DNA of 64,000 nucleotides from Luteitalea sp. (lineage in GTDB: Bacteria; Acidobacteriota; Vicinamibacteria; Vicinamibacterales; Vicinamibacteraceae), in the NCBI GenBank assembly GCA_009377495.1, contig WHTZ01000010.1, positions 53,202 to 117,201 on the forward strand. The letters are read 5' to 3'. Made by a program: the position numbers and the translations under genes. The notes under the pieces are model-generated. The model did not search any database. It had not been told where the DNA came from and saw only the letters and a list, made by a program, of their open reading frames with translations. Positions 35,815 through 45,350 of this stretch are shown here, piece after piece (position 1 is the first letter of the stretch; every line of letters starts with the position of its first letter).

Positions 35815-37353
35815 ATGGTCCTCACCTTGGAAGTCACAGCGCCGCAGGCAGCAAAGCTCGGAGAGGCAAGCCGCCGCGTCTTCTCCGCTGCGGGCGGCAG
35901 TATCGGTCGCGAGATGAGCAACGACTGGGTTCTGTCGCACACCAAAGTCTCTGCCCGACATGCGGTGATTAGCTATCAACACGCCGTCTTCTACATCGAG
36001 GATATGAGCACCAACGGCGTGTTCATCAACTCGCCACAGAACCGTCTGGTGCGCGGTCGACCGTATGCGCTCAAGGCTGGCGACCGCATCTACATAGATC
36101 CATACGAGATCCAAGTCTCGATTACGAGCGAGCAGAACGCGGCGGCGCTGCACCCGTTTGCCGAGGTGCCCGAAGGCCATGCGCTCAACCGTCAGGGCGG
36201 CGCCTCCAATCCGTTCGACGTCGAGGATCCGTTCCTGCCACAACGGTCGGCCTCGTCGACGCCGCTGACGCCGCCCTCGGCCATGGCGGAACGCCCGGCC
36301 GAGGCGGTGCCAGGTCAGGAGCTGGACCCCCTCAAGCTGTTGGATCCCGCACCCAAGCACACACCCGTACGCAGGGCGCCCAGCACCCAAGACCCGGAGC
36401 ACAGCTCGCTTCTCGGTGGACACTACGAACCGCCTGCGGTTGTTCCCGCCCCTTCACCCGCACCGCCGCCGGGTGTGCCACTGATTCCACCCGACTACGA
36501 CCCGCTGGCGCCGGATGATCCCGCCGACATATCGCCGCCGCCCCCATCGGCACCGCCGGACCATCACCCACCGGCGCCCACCGCACCGGCCGACATGGGG
36601 TCGGCGAGCAAGGCCTCGATCTCACCTGCACGCGTTGTTCCCGCAACCGTTCGTCCGCCGGGCACATCTGACGCGGCCACGGCGCCGTCCGACGAGGCGG
36701 CGACTTCGGCGGCGAGCACCGCGCCTGGCGATTCTGATTTGACGGCAGTATTGGATGGCGCCGGGCTGGAGACGGTCCGCGTCACTCCCGAGCTCGCGCG
36801 GAGCTTTGGTCGCATCCTGCGCGTGGTCGTGTCCGGAGTCATGGATGTGTTACGCGCGCGCCAGCACATCAAGGATGAGTTCCGGATGCGCATGACGCAT
36901 TTTAGAGCGGCAGACAATAACCCGCTCAAGTTCTCGGCGAACGTCGACGACGCGCTCCACAACTTGCTCGTCAAGCGCAACGCCGCGTATCTCGGCCCCG
37001 TCGAGGCGTTCGAAGACGCCTTTGACGACCTGCGGGATCATCAAATCGCCATGCTCGCTGGCATGCGCGTGGCGTTCGAATCGATGCTCGCCGAGTTCGC
37101 TCCGGACCGTCTGCAGCCACAGTTCGACCGTCAGCTCAAACGAGGCTCGCTACCCGGCGTGGCGTCCAAGCTTCGCTACTGGGATCTCTACCGAGACAGG
37201 TGTGACGACATAGCCAAAGACCCGGAGGCGAGCTTTCGCAACCTGTTCGGCGAGGTGTTCGCACAGGCTTACGAAGAGCAGCTCAATCGGCTCAAGGCCG
37301 AGCGTCGTGCGCAAGAAGAGACAGCAAGAGCGCCCCGACAGGACCAGCGCTGA
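35815..37353 (+). CDS. tagH: T6SS FHA-domain protein TagH (Fha)
   Basis: 512 residues. Residues about 5-105 form an FHA phosphothreonine-binding domain: AGGSIGREMSNDWVLSH, KVSARHAVISYQ and STNGVFIN hold the Arg, Ser and Asn that contact phosphothreonine. A long Pro/Ala-rich linker (about 130-310) follows. The C-terminal TagH domain is LRARQHIKDEFRMRMTHFRAADNNPLKFS with FGEVFAQAYEEQL at the end. In T6SS, Fha binds substrates phosphorylated by PpkA and promotes apparatus assembly. It is the first gene of the plus-strand secretion locus. Confidence 0.94.
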   Translation: MVLTLEVTAPQAAKLGEASRRVFSAAGGSIGREMSNDWVLSHTKVSARHAVISYQHAVFYIEDMSTNGVFINSPQNRLVRGRPYALKAGDRIYIDPYEIQVSITSEQNAAALHPFAEVPEGHALNRQGGASNPFDVEDPFLPQRSASSTPLTPPSAMAERPAEAVPGQELDPLKLLDPAPKHTPVRRAPSTQDPEHSSLLGGHYEPPAVVPAPSPAPPPGVPLIPPDYDPLAPDDPADISPPPPSAPPDHHPPAPTAPADMGSASKASISPARVVPATVRPPGTSDAATAPSDEAATSAASTAPGDSDLTAVLDGAGLETVRVTPELARSFGRILRVVVSGVMDVLRARQHIKDEFRMRMTHFRAADNNPLKFSANVDDALHNLLVKRNAAYLGPVEAFEDAFDDLRDHQIAMLAGMRVAFESMLAEFAPDRLQPQFDRQLKRGSLPGVASKLRYWDLYRDRCDDIAKDPEASFRNLFGEVFAQAYEEQLNRLKAERRAQEETARAPRQDQR

Positions 37354-37413
37354 TCGTCTTCCGCCGCACGCTCGTCGGCTGGCAGGGGCCACGCCCCGCC
37401 ACCGGGCGCACGT

Positions 37414-37431
37414 CAGGATTGTGAGATGACG
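37414..37431 (-). promoter_or_regulatory. 18-base motif shared with the region upstream of tssA
   Basis: CAGGATTGTGAGATGACG here is the exact reverse complement of 45308-45325. It lies 119 bases before the tssK start, and the other copy lies 266 bases before tssA. Shared position upstream of two T6SS transcription units suggests a common regulator or a short repeat. Confidence 0.4.
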
Positions 37432-37550
37432 TAGGTGGCGAAATTCGAGCGCACCGTTGTAAATTAGGGGGTTCCCGGGCAAGCTGACCGTGATCGGGAC
37501 GCCGCTCGTCATTTCACGGTTCACATGCCTCACATCCTCGATTGACGCGA

Positions 37551-38885
37551 ATGTCTGGCTATAACAAAGTCATCTGGTCCGAGGGGCTGTTTCTACAACC
37601 TCACCACTTCCAACAGCAGGACCGCTATTTCGAGCGCTATGTCGAGACGCGGTGCCAGGCTCTCATCGCACACAGCTGGGGCTTCACGGAGATCGAGCTC
37701 GAACGTGATTTTCTGAGCATTGGCAAGTTCGGGTTGAGGCGTGCCGCCGGTGTGTTCCCAGACGGCACACCGTTCCGGGTGCCCGAGGACGATCCCCTGC
37801 CGGCGGCGATCGACGTCGGCATGGACGTCCGCGATCAGCTGCTCTATCTCGCGGTGCCACTGCGTCGCTCCGGGGAGCTCGAGGTGGAACGTGCTGCAGG
37901 AGTAGATGGACTGGCACGGCATGACGTCCGCGAGCTGCAGACGCGTGATGCGACGTCCAGCGGCGGAGACCTGGCGCTCCTGGAAGTCGCCGCGCTGCGC
38001 ACGCGATTCTTGTTGGCGAGCGATGTGACCGAGGCTTACGCTTGCTTACCACTCGCGCACGTGGTCGAATGCCGGTCGGATCAACAGGTCGTGCTCGATG
38101 ACAGTTTTATTCCGACCGTGCTGCATGCGCAGGCGGCAAGTCGGCTTGTCACCATGATGACCGAGCTCCTCGGGCTCTTCCACCAGCGGGGTGAAGCTCT
38201 GGGAAGCCGGGTGATGGCGACCGGGCGGGGCGCCGCGGCGGAGTTCGCCGACTTTCTCATGTTGCAAGCGATTAATCGCTATGAGCCTTTGTTCGCTCAC
38301 TACGCCGATTCCGGAGCCGTGCATCCGGAGGAACTGTTTCAAGCCTGCGTCTCGGGAGCGGGGGAGCTCGCAACGTTTACGACGACCGCGAAACGCCCGC
38401 CGAAGTTCCCCCCGTACCGACATGACCGACTGCGGGAGTCTTTCGAGCCCGTCATCGCCTCTCTGCGGGCATCGCTGAGCGCGATTCTCGAGCAGCGCGC
38501 CATTTCAATCCCGCTCGAGGCCAAGAAGTTTGGTATCAGTGTCGCCATGGTGCCGGATCGGACACTCTACGGCAGCGCGGTCTTCGTGCTGGCGGCGCGC
38601 GCCGATCTGCCGGCGGAAGAGCTGCGCCGGCGCTTCCCCGCGCAGCTCAAGATCGGTCCGGTCGAGAAGATTCGCGATCTCGTGACCCTCCAGCTCCCCG
38701 GAGTGCCCGTGGCGCCCGTTCCCGTCGCGCCGCGGCAGATTCCGTTTCACGCGGGATTCGCGTATTTCGAGCTCGATCAAACGAGCGAGCTGTGGGATCA
38801 ACTCAAGCGGTCGGGGGGCCTGGCCCTGCACATCGCGGGCGAGTTCCCGGGCCTGACGCTAGAATTTTGGGCCATTCGCAGCTGA
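37551..38885 (+). CDS. tssK: T6SS baseplate protein TssK
   Basis: 444 residues. The N-terminus KVIWSEGLFLQPHHFQQQDRYFERYVE is diagnostic of TssK (ImpJ/VasE). LAVPLRRSG, FHQRGEALGSR and the C-terminal PVAPRQIPFHAGFAYFELDQTSELWDQL are also family marks. TssK trimers link the baseplate to the membrane complex through TssL and TssM. ATG 37551 is preferred to the TTG nine bases upstream. A 197-base gap separates it from tagH. tssJ, which often lies here, is missing. Confidence 0.95.
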   Translation: MSGYNKVIWSEGLFLQPHHFQQQDRYFERYVETRCQALIAHSWGFTEIELERDFLSIGKFGLRRAAGVFPDGTPFRVPEDDPLPAAIDVGMDVRDQLLYLAVPLRRSGELEVERAAGVDGLARHDVRELQTRDATSSGGDLALLEVAALRTRFLLASDVTEAYACLPLAHVVECRSDQQVVLDDSFIPTVLHAQAASRLVTMMTELLGLFHQRGEALGSRVMATGRGAAAEFADFLMLQAINRYEPLFAHYADSGAVHPEELFQACVSGAGELATFTTTAKRPPKFPPYRHDRLRESFEPVIASLRASLSAILEQRAISIPLEAKKFGISVAMVPDRTLYGSAVFVLAARADLPAEELRRRFPAQLKIGPVEKIRDLVTLQLPGVPVAPVPVAPRQIPFHAGFAYFELDQTSELWDQLKRSGGLALHIAGEFPGLTLEFWAIRS

Positions 38886-38919
38886 GCTCCTCGAGTGTTT
38901 CCGTCCGTGGACTGAACTG

Positions 38920-40221
38920 ATGCCGGAGAGCGACAACCCGTTCAATCGGCCAGATCTCACGAGCCTCAGGCCGCGGCCCGGAGCGGGGAGACGCGACGCT
39001 CAGCGGCCGCGACCTGCGGCACCAGGGTCTAGCGACGCGGAGCCGATTCACGAGCCGACGCGCGGCCTGCTCGGCATCGGGCTGAACCCGTTGGTGCGTG
39101 CGGCGAGTCCGCTGTTACTGCTCGCGGGGCAGGTGCGCGGCGCGGTCTCGCCGATGGACGTCGAGGGTCTCCGACGTCACGCGCTCGACGAGATTCCCCG
39201 GTTCGAAGCGCAGGCGCGCGAGGCGGGTGTGCCGAACGAGATCATCCTTGCCGCGCGGTATGGGTTGTGCGCGGAGCTGGACGAGGCCGTCTTGTCCACA
39301 CCGTGGGGTGCGCAGAGCGAGTGGGCGCAGCACACGCTGCTGGTGGCGTTGCACCGCGAGGCGTGGGGTGGAGAGAAGTTCTTCGAGATGTTGGACCGGA
39401 TCTCGCGGGATCCAGATCGCTACATCGATCTGATGGAGCTGCTGTATCTCTGTCTGGCCTTGGGGTTCGCCGGAAAGTATCAAGTACTCGAGCGTGGACA
39501 CGAGCACCTCGCAGCCGTACAACAGGACCTCTACCGCAAGATCCGTAATCATCGAGGTCCGCCCCAGCCCGAGCTGTCGCTGCGCTGGCGGGGACTCGAG
39601 GACCGGCGCAATCCGCTCATTCGGTACGTGCCCTGGTGGGTGGTCGGCGCGGCTGCGCTCGCGATACTCGCCATCACGTTTACCGCGTATCGTGCCAGCC
39701 TTACCAGCTCTGCTTCGCCGGTGCATGCGGAGCTGGCGAAGGTTGGCCTGGAAGATTTCTCACGACCGGTCGCGGCTCCTGCGCCAGGCCCGAGGCTCAA
39801 GCAACTACTGGCGCCCGATGAGGCGAACGGCACCTTGCGTGCGGACGAGCAAGGGGGTCGGACGACGGTGACGCTGCTCGGGGACGACCTATTCGCGTCC
39901 GGCAGCGCAACCGTCAACCCGGCGCATTATCAGACGTTGGAGCGTGTGGCGGCCGCACTGAATCAAGTTCCCGGGCGGGTGCAGGTGGTGGGACACACCG
40001 ATGATCAACCCATCCGGTCGTTCCGGTTCCAGGACAATTACGAGCTGTCACGCGAGCGCGCCCGGGGTGTGGCGGATGCACTCCGGCGCGGGTTGGACAA
40101 CGACGCCAGAATGAGCGCGCTGGGCGTCGGGTCCTCCGAGCCGCTCTATACGCCCGCATCCGATCCCGCCAATCGGGCACGCAACCGGCGCGTGGAGATC
40201 GTTCACGTAGGCGGACTGTGA
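38920..40221 (+). CDS. tssL: T6SS membrane protein TssL with C-terminal OmpA-like domain
   Basis: 433 residues. The cytoplasmic DotU/IcmH domain has NPLVRAASPLLLLAGQVRG, ARYGLCAELDEAVLSTPWG and CLALGFAGKYQV. One membrane helix (WWVVGAAALAILAITFTAY, about 239-258) follows. Residues about 325-430 are an OmpA/MotB-type peptidoglycan-binding domain (VQVVGHTDDQPI, NYELSRERA, NRARNRRVEI). With TssM it forms the envelope complex; the OmpA part should anchor it to the cell wall. It sits one base upstream of tssM. Confidence 0.95.
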   Translation: MPESDNPFNRPDLTSLRPRPGAGRRDAQRPRPAAPGSSDAEPIHEPTRGLLGIGLNPLVRAASPLLLLAGQVRGAVSPMDVEGLRRHALDEIPRFEAQAREAGVPNEIILAARYGLCAELDEAVLSTPWGAQSEWAQHTLLVALHREAWGGEKFFEMLDRISRDPDRYIDLMELLYLCLALGFAGKYQVLERGHEHLAAVQQDLYRKIRNHRGPPQPELSLRWRGLEDRRNPLIRYVPWWVVGAAALAILAITFTAYRASLTSSASPVHAELAKVGLEDFSRPVAAPAPGPRLKQLLAPDEANGTLRADEQGGRTTVTLLGDDLFASGSATVNPAHYQTLERVAAALNQVPGRVQVVGHTDDQPIRSFRFQDNYELSRERARGVADALRRGLDNDARMSALGVGSSEPLYTPASDPANRARNRRVEIVHVGGL

Positions 40222-40222
40222 G

Positions 40223-43200
40223 ATGTTCTCATTTGTGCGACGCCGAGGGTTCCTGATCGTCCTCGGCTTTCTGCTGCTCGCCCTGTTCATTTGGTACGCC
40301 GGGCCGTACTTCGCCTTCGCCGACTATCGCCCGCTCGAGCCTGTCAGTTCCCGAGTCATCGCCATTGCGCTGATCGTGGCGCTTGGGCTCGTGTTGGTGT
40401 TGCTGAAGCGGCTGCGCGCGTACCGTGCGAGCGACAAGCTCGCCACAGCGGTCGTCCAGCAAGCGGCGGCCGACCCTGGACGACCGAGCGGCGAGGCGGT
40501 CCAGCTTCGCGAACGGTTCGAAGAGGCCGTCGCGACGCTCAAGCAGACACGACGCACCGGCCACAACCTGTACGACTTGCCCTGGTACGTCATCATCGGC
40601 GCGCCCGGGTCGGGCAAGACGACGGCGCTTCTCAATTCCGGGTTGAAGTTCCCGCTGGAGCAGCGGGTCGGGAGAGGGGCGCTGCGCGGCGTCGGCGGCA
40701 CGCGCAATTGCGACTGGTGGTTTACAGACGAAGCGGTGTTTCTCGATACCGCGGGTCGCTACACCACCCAGGACTCCGATGCGGCGTCCGACAGCGCAGG
40801 CTGGAGTGAGTTCCTGGCGCTGTTGCGCAAGTATCGCAAGCGCCGGCCGTTGAATGGCGTGATCCTCACAATCAGCGCACACGACCTGATCGTGCAAGGC
40901 GACCGAGGTCGCGAAGCTCACGTCGAGGCGGCGCGCCGTCGGTTGAACGAGCTGAACCGGGAGCTGCACATCCAACTGCCGGTCTATGTGATGGTCACGA
41001 AATGCGACCTGGTTGCCGGGTTCACCGAATACTTCGATGATCTGGCGCAGGACGGCCGCGCGCAAGTCTGGGGCGTCACGTTCCCGTACGAACAAACGGT
41101 TGGTGGCGAGGCCACGCAGGCCTTTCCAGCGGAGTTCGACGAGCTGATGGCGCGTCTCAACGCGCGGGTGTTCGCTCGGGTGGAAGAAGACCGCGATGTC
41201 CGACGACGCACCAAGGTCTTTGCGTTTCCGCAACAGATGGCGGCGCTCCGTGACATGCTCACGCAGTTCGTGGGTGAGGTGTTTGCATCGACACACTTCG
41301 ACCAACAGATCCTGCTGCGCGGGGTGTACTTCACGAGCGGGACGCAGGAGGGCACGCCGATCGATCGCCTGTTGGGAGCCATCGGTCGCCGGTTTGGCGT
41401 CGCGGCCCAGGCGGTGGCTTCTCCGACCGGACGAGGCAAGGCATACTTCGTCCAACGCCTGCTCAAGGACGTGCTGATCAGCGAATCCGGGCTCGCCGGC
41501 GTGAACCGGCGCCTGGAGGTGAAGAAGGCGGCATGGCAGCTAGGGGCCTACGCCGCCATGGCACTGGTCGCCGTAGTCGGCGTCCTCGTCTTATCCGTGA
41601 GCTGTAACCGCAACCGCGCCTACGTGGCACAGACTGCGGTGGACGTCGCCAAGCTCAACCAGGTGCCGCCCGCGGCGCCGGACGCCTCGCTCGAAGCGAT
41701 CCTGCCGCGTCTCGACGCCGTGCGCGCTGTGGCCGATTCGGCGAACCAGTACCGAAACAGCATCCCGTGGGCGATGCGTTGGGGACTCTATCAAGGACGA
41801 TCGGTCGGCAATGCCGCGCGCGACGCGTATATCCGGGAGCTCGACGGCGTCCTGTTGCCTCGACTTGCCGGCCGGATCGAGGAACGTCTGGTCGAATACG
41901 CGTCGGAGCCGGAAAAGCTCTACGAGTATCTCAAGGCGTATCTCATGCTCGGTGAGCCCGCGCGCCTGGACAAGGAGCACCTGCAGTTTGTCGCGGATCT
42001 GGAGTGGCAGGCGGTCGACAGCGCCGCACCCGACGCGAGCGCTTCATTGTCGAGGCACTTTCAGAGCTTGCTGAGCTATGGCGACACGCTACGTCCAATC
42101 GCCTTGGATCCGTCGCTCGTGGCGCAAGCGCGCAGCACCATTCGACAGGCGCGGATTTCGCAGATCATCTACGGCCGGCTCGAGCGCAGCTATGCCGATG
42201 ATCGCGCCCGCTCCGTGCGACTCGACGTGATGGCCGGCGTCGGCGCCGAAGGAGTCATCAGACGCAGAAGCGGGGTAAGCCTCGCCGAGCCGTTGTCCAG
42301 TGTCTACAGCCGGCGCGTGTTCCAGGAAGTCACTCGCCGGGACATGACCACGCTGGTGAAACAGTTCGCCGCGGATGACTGGGTGTGGGGCGCGGACGTC
42401 GCCTCGGCCGGCGATCCCATGAAGCTCGCAGCCGAGGTGACCTACCTGTACGAGCAAGACTACATTGCGACCTGGGACGGGATCCTGAACGACCTCGAGC
42501 TCGTGCCGTTCACAACGGTGTCTCAGGCCACCGATGCGCTCGGCAAGCTCGCCGGACCAACCTCGCCGCTGCGCGGCCTTCTGACGGCGGTTGTCGAGCA
42601 AACGACGCTCGTTGAGCCGCCCAAAAAAGAAGAGTCGTCCAGCCGAGCTGCGTCGGTCAAAGAGAAGCTCACGGACCGGCTCGGTGGCCTCTTCAGCCAG
42701 CAGAAAGATGCAACGGGCAAATCGCCGATGTTGCCGGGCGCTCGCGTCACCGCCCATTTCCAGGCGATTCACCGACTGATGGCTGGTGAGCCAGGCAATG
42801 CGCCTCTCGACCGCATCCTTGCCCAGATCGGCCAGATTCAGCGTCAGCTCAGATCGCTCGGCCCCGAGGTGGGTGCCGCCGCTCCACTCGATGCCCTGTC
42901 GAATCCTGCCTTGCGCGAGATGGTGCAGTCGCTGCAGCAAGAGGCGGAGACGCTCCCACCGGTGATCCAAACCTTGGTCACGCAGATCGGTCGCGGGACC
43001 GAAACGAGTGTCATCTCTGGCGCAACCGGCGAGCTGGAGGCCCTGTATCGCCAACAGGTGCTGGGGCCGTGCACCGCTCTCCTTGCGGGTCGCTATCCCT
43101 TCACGCCCAACAGCAAAACGGACGTGCGACTGTCGGACTTCGCGAGTGTTTTCGGACACGGCCGCGTGTTCGACCGCTTCTTCAACGAGCACTTGGAGCC

Positions 43201-43708
43201 ATTGGTCGACCGATCGGAGCGCCCGTGGACCTGGCGCCGTGGCGCCGTGCGTGCGTCGACCGCGATGCTCCGTCAATTCGAAGCAGCCGAGCAGCTTCGC
43301 GAGCTGTTTTTCAATCGAACGTCGGGCAAGCTGGGGGTGCGGTTCACGGTCACGATCGCGGACGTCGACGCCTCGACGACGCACTTCGCGCTCGAGAGCG
43401 ACGGCCTGGTCTTCGACTATCGCGTCCCCCCGCGCGGCATAGCCGGCGTGTGGCCCGGTCCCAAGCCGGGCGCGGCAGCGGTCGTGTTCGCGGATGGCTC
43501 CGGTACACGAGAGCGTACGTCGTCGTTTCAGGGACCCTGGGCCTGGTTTCGGCTGATCGACGCCGCACGGGAAGAGCGTGAATCAGATGTGCGCTCGGCG
43601 CTCATCTTTCAGGCAGGCGGCCATCAGGCCCGGGTGATTGTCGACGCCACCAGCGTGTACAATCCGTTCGCAAAGCGGGACTGGCAGCGGTTCACGTGTG
43701 AGCTCTGA
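40223..43708 (+). CDS. tssM: T6SS membrane protein TssM (IcmF)
   Basis: 1161 residues. Two N-terminal membrane helices (FLIVLGFLLLALFIWYAG and VIAIALIVALGLVLVLL) precede a cytoplasmic GTPase-like domain with an intact Walker A, GAPGSGKTTAL, at about residue 126. A third helix (LGAYAAMALVAVVGVLVLSV) at about 440 leads to the large periplasmic region, which ends in the conserved beta domain (ESDGLVFDYR, WPGPKPGAAAVVF, GPWAWFRLID). TssM spans the inner membrane and forms the channel core with TssL and normally TssJ. Confidence 0.96.
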   Translation: MFSFVRRRGFLIVLGFLLLALFIWYAGPYFAFADYRPLEPVSSRVIAIALIVALGLVLVLLKRLRAYRASDKLATAVVQQAAADPGRPSGEAVQLRERFEEAVATLKQTRRTGHNLYDLPWYVIIGAPGSGKTTALLNSGLKFPLEQRVGRGALRGVGGTRNCDWWFTDEAVFLDTAGRYTTQDSDAASDSAGWSEFLALLRKYRKRRPLNGVILTISAHDLIVQGDRGREAHVEAARRRLNELNRELHIQLPVYVMVTKCDLVAGFTEYFDDLAQDGRAQVWGVTFPYEQTVGGEATQAFPAEFDELMARLNARVFARVEEDRDVRRRTKVFAFPQQMAALRDMLTQFVGEVFASTHFDQQILLRGVYFTSGTQEGTPIDRLLGAIGRRFGVAAQAVASPTGRGKAYFVQRLLKDVLISESGLAGVNRRLEVKKAAWQLGAYAAMALVAVVGVLVLSVSCNRNRAYVAQTAVDVAKLNQVPPAAPDASLEAILPRLDAVRAVADSANQYRNSIPWAMRWGLYQGRSVGNAARDAYIRELDGVLLPRLAGRIEERLVEYASEPEKLYEYLKAYLMLGEPARLDKEHLQFVADLEWQAVDSAAPDASASLSRHFQSLLSYGDTLRPIALDPSLVAQARSTIRQARISQIIYGRLERSYADDRARSVRLDVMAGVGAEGVIRRRSGVSLAEPLSSVYSRRVFQEVTRRDMTTLVKQFAADDWVWGADVASAGDPMKLAAEVTYLYEQDYIATWDGILNDLELVPFTTVSQATDALGKLAGPTSPLRGLLTAVVEQTTLVEPPKKEESSSRAASVKEKLTDRLGGLFSQQKDATGKSPMLPGARVTAHFQAIHRLMAGEPGNAPLDRILAQIGQIQRQLRSLGPEVGAAAPLDALSNPALREMVQSLQQEAETLPPVIQTLVTQIGRGTETSVISGATGELEALYRQQVLGPCTALLAGRYPFTPNSKTDVRLSDFASVFGHGRVFDRFFNEHLEPLVDRSERPWTWRRGAVRASTAMLRQFEAAEQLRELFFNRTSGKLGVRFTVTIADVDASTTHFALESDGLVFDYRVPPRGIAGVWPGPKPGAAAVVFADGSGTRERTSSFQGPWAWFRLIDAAREERESDVRSALIFQAGGHQARVIVDATSVYNPFAKRDWQRFTCEL

Positions 43709-43722
43709 GGCGCGAGGAAAAC

Positions 43723-43740
43723 GGGGCCTTTATAGGCCCC
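43723..43740. repeat. GGGGCC-TTTATA-GGCCCC hairpin
   Basis: A 6-bp perfect stem with a TTTATA loop directly after the tssM stop. It belongs in style to the GGCC palindromes of the window and may reduce readthrough from tssM into the fusion gene. A short T run does not follow, so rho-independent termination is doubtful. Confidence 0.4.
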
Positions 43741-43772
43741 GCGTTGTCCCATCTCTTTCCTGGTGCAGTCCA

Positions 43773-45248
43773 TTGGAAGTAGGTTTGTACGGCAAGCTGC
43801 CGAGTCACGGTGATTTTCTGCGTCGGCGAGCGTCGGACGCGTTCGTGAGCGTGTGGGACGCGTGGCTGCAGGACTGTATGACGTCGAGCCGTTCGGCGCT
43901 CGGCGAGCGCTGGCTCGATGTGTATCTCACGAGCCCGGCGTGGCGTTTCACGGCCGCGCCGGGCACTTGCGGGTCCGCACCCGTCATCGGGTTGATGGTG
44001 CCGAGCGTCGACCGGGTCGGACGCTACTTTCCCTTGACGATTGTCGCTGAGCTGCCGTCTTACGCCAGCCTCGTGGCGGCGGTGACCGAGACAGCACCGT
44101 TCTTCGACAGGGCCGAGCGCCTGATGATTGAGACGCTCGCGGCAGAGTACGTCGATTTCGAGAGCTTCGATGAGCGTGTCATCCACCTGGCCGATGAGCT
44201 GGCCTCGGTCGGCATCCCGCCGCGCGTGGCACTCGATCCTGCGGCAGCCGCGATTTTGAACGACGGCGCACAAACCTGCTGGCAGGTACCCATCGGTTCG
44301 CCAGAGGAGCTCGCGCCCGCCTTCGGGCAGATGCTGTCGCACCGGTTGTCGATCCTGTACGAACCGGCGATGCTCTGGTGGACGGCAGGCTCCTCCATCG
44401 TCGAGCCGAGTTGCTTGATCGTGAGGGGCTTGCCGCGTCCAGATACGTTTACGGCCTTCTTGGAGGGATCGTGGGCACGGCACCAGTGGCAGTCGATCCC
44501 GGCACACGTCGAGGCCGACCCCGCTTTGCCGGACGCGTTGATCGCGGACGCGATCCCGCTTCGCGTGCGATCCGCCGCCGCCAGCGATATCGGGCGCGCG
44601 CGCGCGATGAATCAGGACGCCTTTGTCGAGCAGCCGGAGCTTGGGCTTTGGGCAGTGGCCGACGGGCTCGGCGGACACAGCGACGGCGAAATCGCCAGCC
44701 GGATGGTGTGCGATGCGCTTGCGGATCTCGCGCCTCACCCCGGCTTCGACGACATGGTCGACGCCGCGTGCGAGCGGCTGCACGAGGTCAACGACCACCT
44801 GATTCGCACCGCGGCGCATTCGCTCCTCGCGCATCGCAGCGGTAGCACGGTCGTTGCCTTGCTTGTGCGCGGCACACGATGTGCGGTCCTCTGGGTTGGC
44901 GACAGTCGCGTGTATCGCTGGCGAATGGGCCGGCTCGAACAGGTGACCCGCGATCACAGTCTGGCGGAGTCGAGCGCGACCGCTCGTCGAGAAGGGTCCC
45001 ATGCCGTGACGCGCGCTGTCGGGATTCATCCCACACTGGAGCTCGACGTCTATCGCGGTGACGTTCAACCTGGCGATCGATTTCTGCTGTGCTCTGATGG
45101 GTTGACACGAGCCGTATCTGACGAGCGAATCGGCGTCTGGATGGAAAGTGAAGACATCAGCCTGGCTGTCGACGGGTTGCTCAAGGACACTCTGGATGCT
45201 GGAGCCCCGGACAACGTCACGGTGCTCATTGCCGAGTCTTACGAGTGA
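43773..45248 (+). CDS. TagF-PppA fusion: T6SS repressor domain joined to PP2C phosphatase
   Basis: About 491 residues. The first 230 are TagF (ImpM): VGLYGKLPSHGDFLRRR, FTAAPGTCGSAPVIGLMVPSVDRVGRYFPLTIV. Residues about 255-490 are a PP2C phosphatase with metal-binding motifs NQDAFVEQPELGLWAVADGLGGHSDG, STVVALLV, LWVGDSRVYRW, DRFLLCSDGLT and PDNVTVLI. PppA removes the phosphate added by the kinase; TagF represses the system post-translationally. Such fusions are known in Agrobacterium. TTG 43773 starts at the family N-terminus; upstream in-frame codons overlap tssM. Confidence 0.93.
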   Translation: MEVGLYGKLPSHGDFLRRRASDAFVSVWDAWLQDCMTSSRSALGERWLDVYLTSPAWRFTAAPGTCGSAPVIGLMVPSVDRVGRYFPLTIVAELPSYASLVAAVTETAPFFDRAERLMIETLAAEYVDFESFDERVIHLADELASVGIPPRVALDPAAAAILNDGAQTCWQVPIGSPEELAPAFGQMLSHRLSILYEPAMLWWTAGSSIVEPSCLIVRGLPRPDTFTAFLEGSWARHQWQSIPAHVEADPALPDALIADAIPLRVRSAAASDIGRARAMNQDAFVEQPELGLWAVADGLGGHSDGEIASRMVCDALADLAPHPGFDDMVDAACERLHEVNDHLIRTAAHSLLAHRSGSTVVALLVRGTRCAVLWVGDSRVYRWRMGRLEQVTRDHSLAESSATARREGSHAVTRAVGIHPTLELDVYRGDVQPGDRFLLCSDGLTRAVSDERIGVWMESEDISLAVDGLLKDTLDAGAPDNVTVLIAESYE

Positions 45249-45269
45249 GCACGCCCGACCTAGGGTTGC

Positions 45270-45306
45270 GGTAGGGCGGCCCCTTTAGGCGGCCCTGAGG
45301 GCCGCC
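45270..45306. repeat. GGTAGGGCGGCC palindromic repeat
   Basis: GGTAGGGCGGCCCCTTTAGG continues into CGGCCCTGAGGGCCGCC, giving two overlapping stems. It follows the TagF-PppA gene and immediately precedes the 18-base motif at 45308. Confidence 0.6.
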
Positions 45307-45307
45307 G

Positions 45308-45325
45308 CGTCATCTCACAATCCTG
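45308..45325 (+). promoter_or_regulatory. 18-base motif shared with the region upstream of tssK
   Basis: CGTCATCTCACAATCCTG is the exact reverse complement of 37414-37431. The next four bases (TCGT here, ACGT in the other copy) extend the match with one difference. It lies 26 bases upstream of the proposed -35 box of tssA, where an activator or repressor site would be expected. Confidence 0.4.
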
Positions 45326-45350
45326 TCGTCCACCCTTGTCACTTTCGGCG

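Noticed and set aside
37354..37550. A tssJ lipoprotein gene in the gap before tssK
   Set aside because: No frame in either direction has a signal peptide with lipobox or a TssJ-like sequence.
42089..45068. Long minus-strand frames opposite tssM and the TagF-PppA fusion (431 and 458 codons)
   Set aside because: They are shadows in the same register pattern, without ribosome sites or family features.
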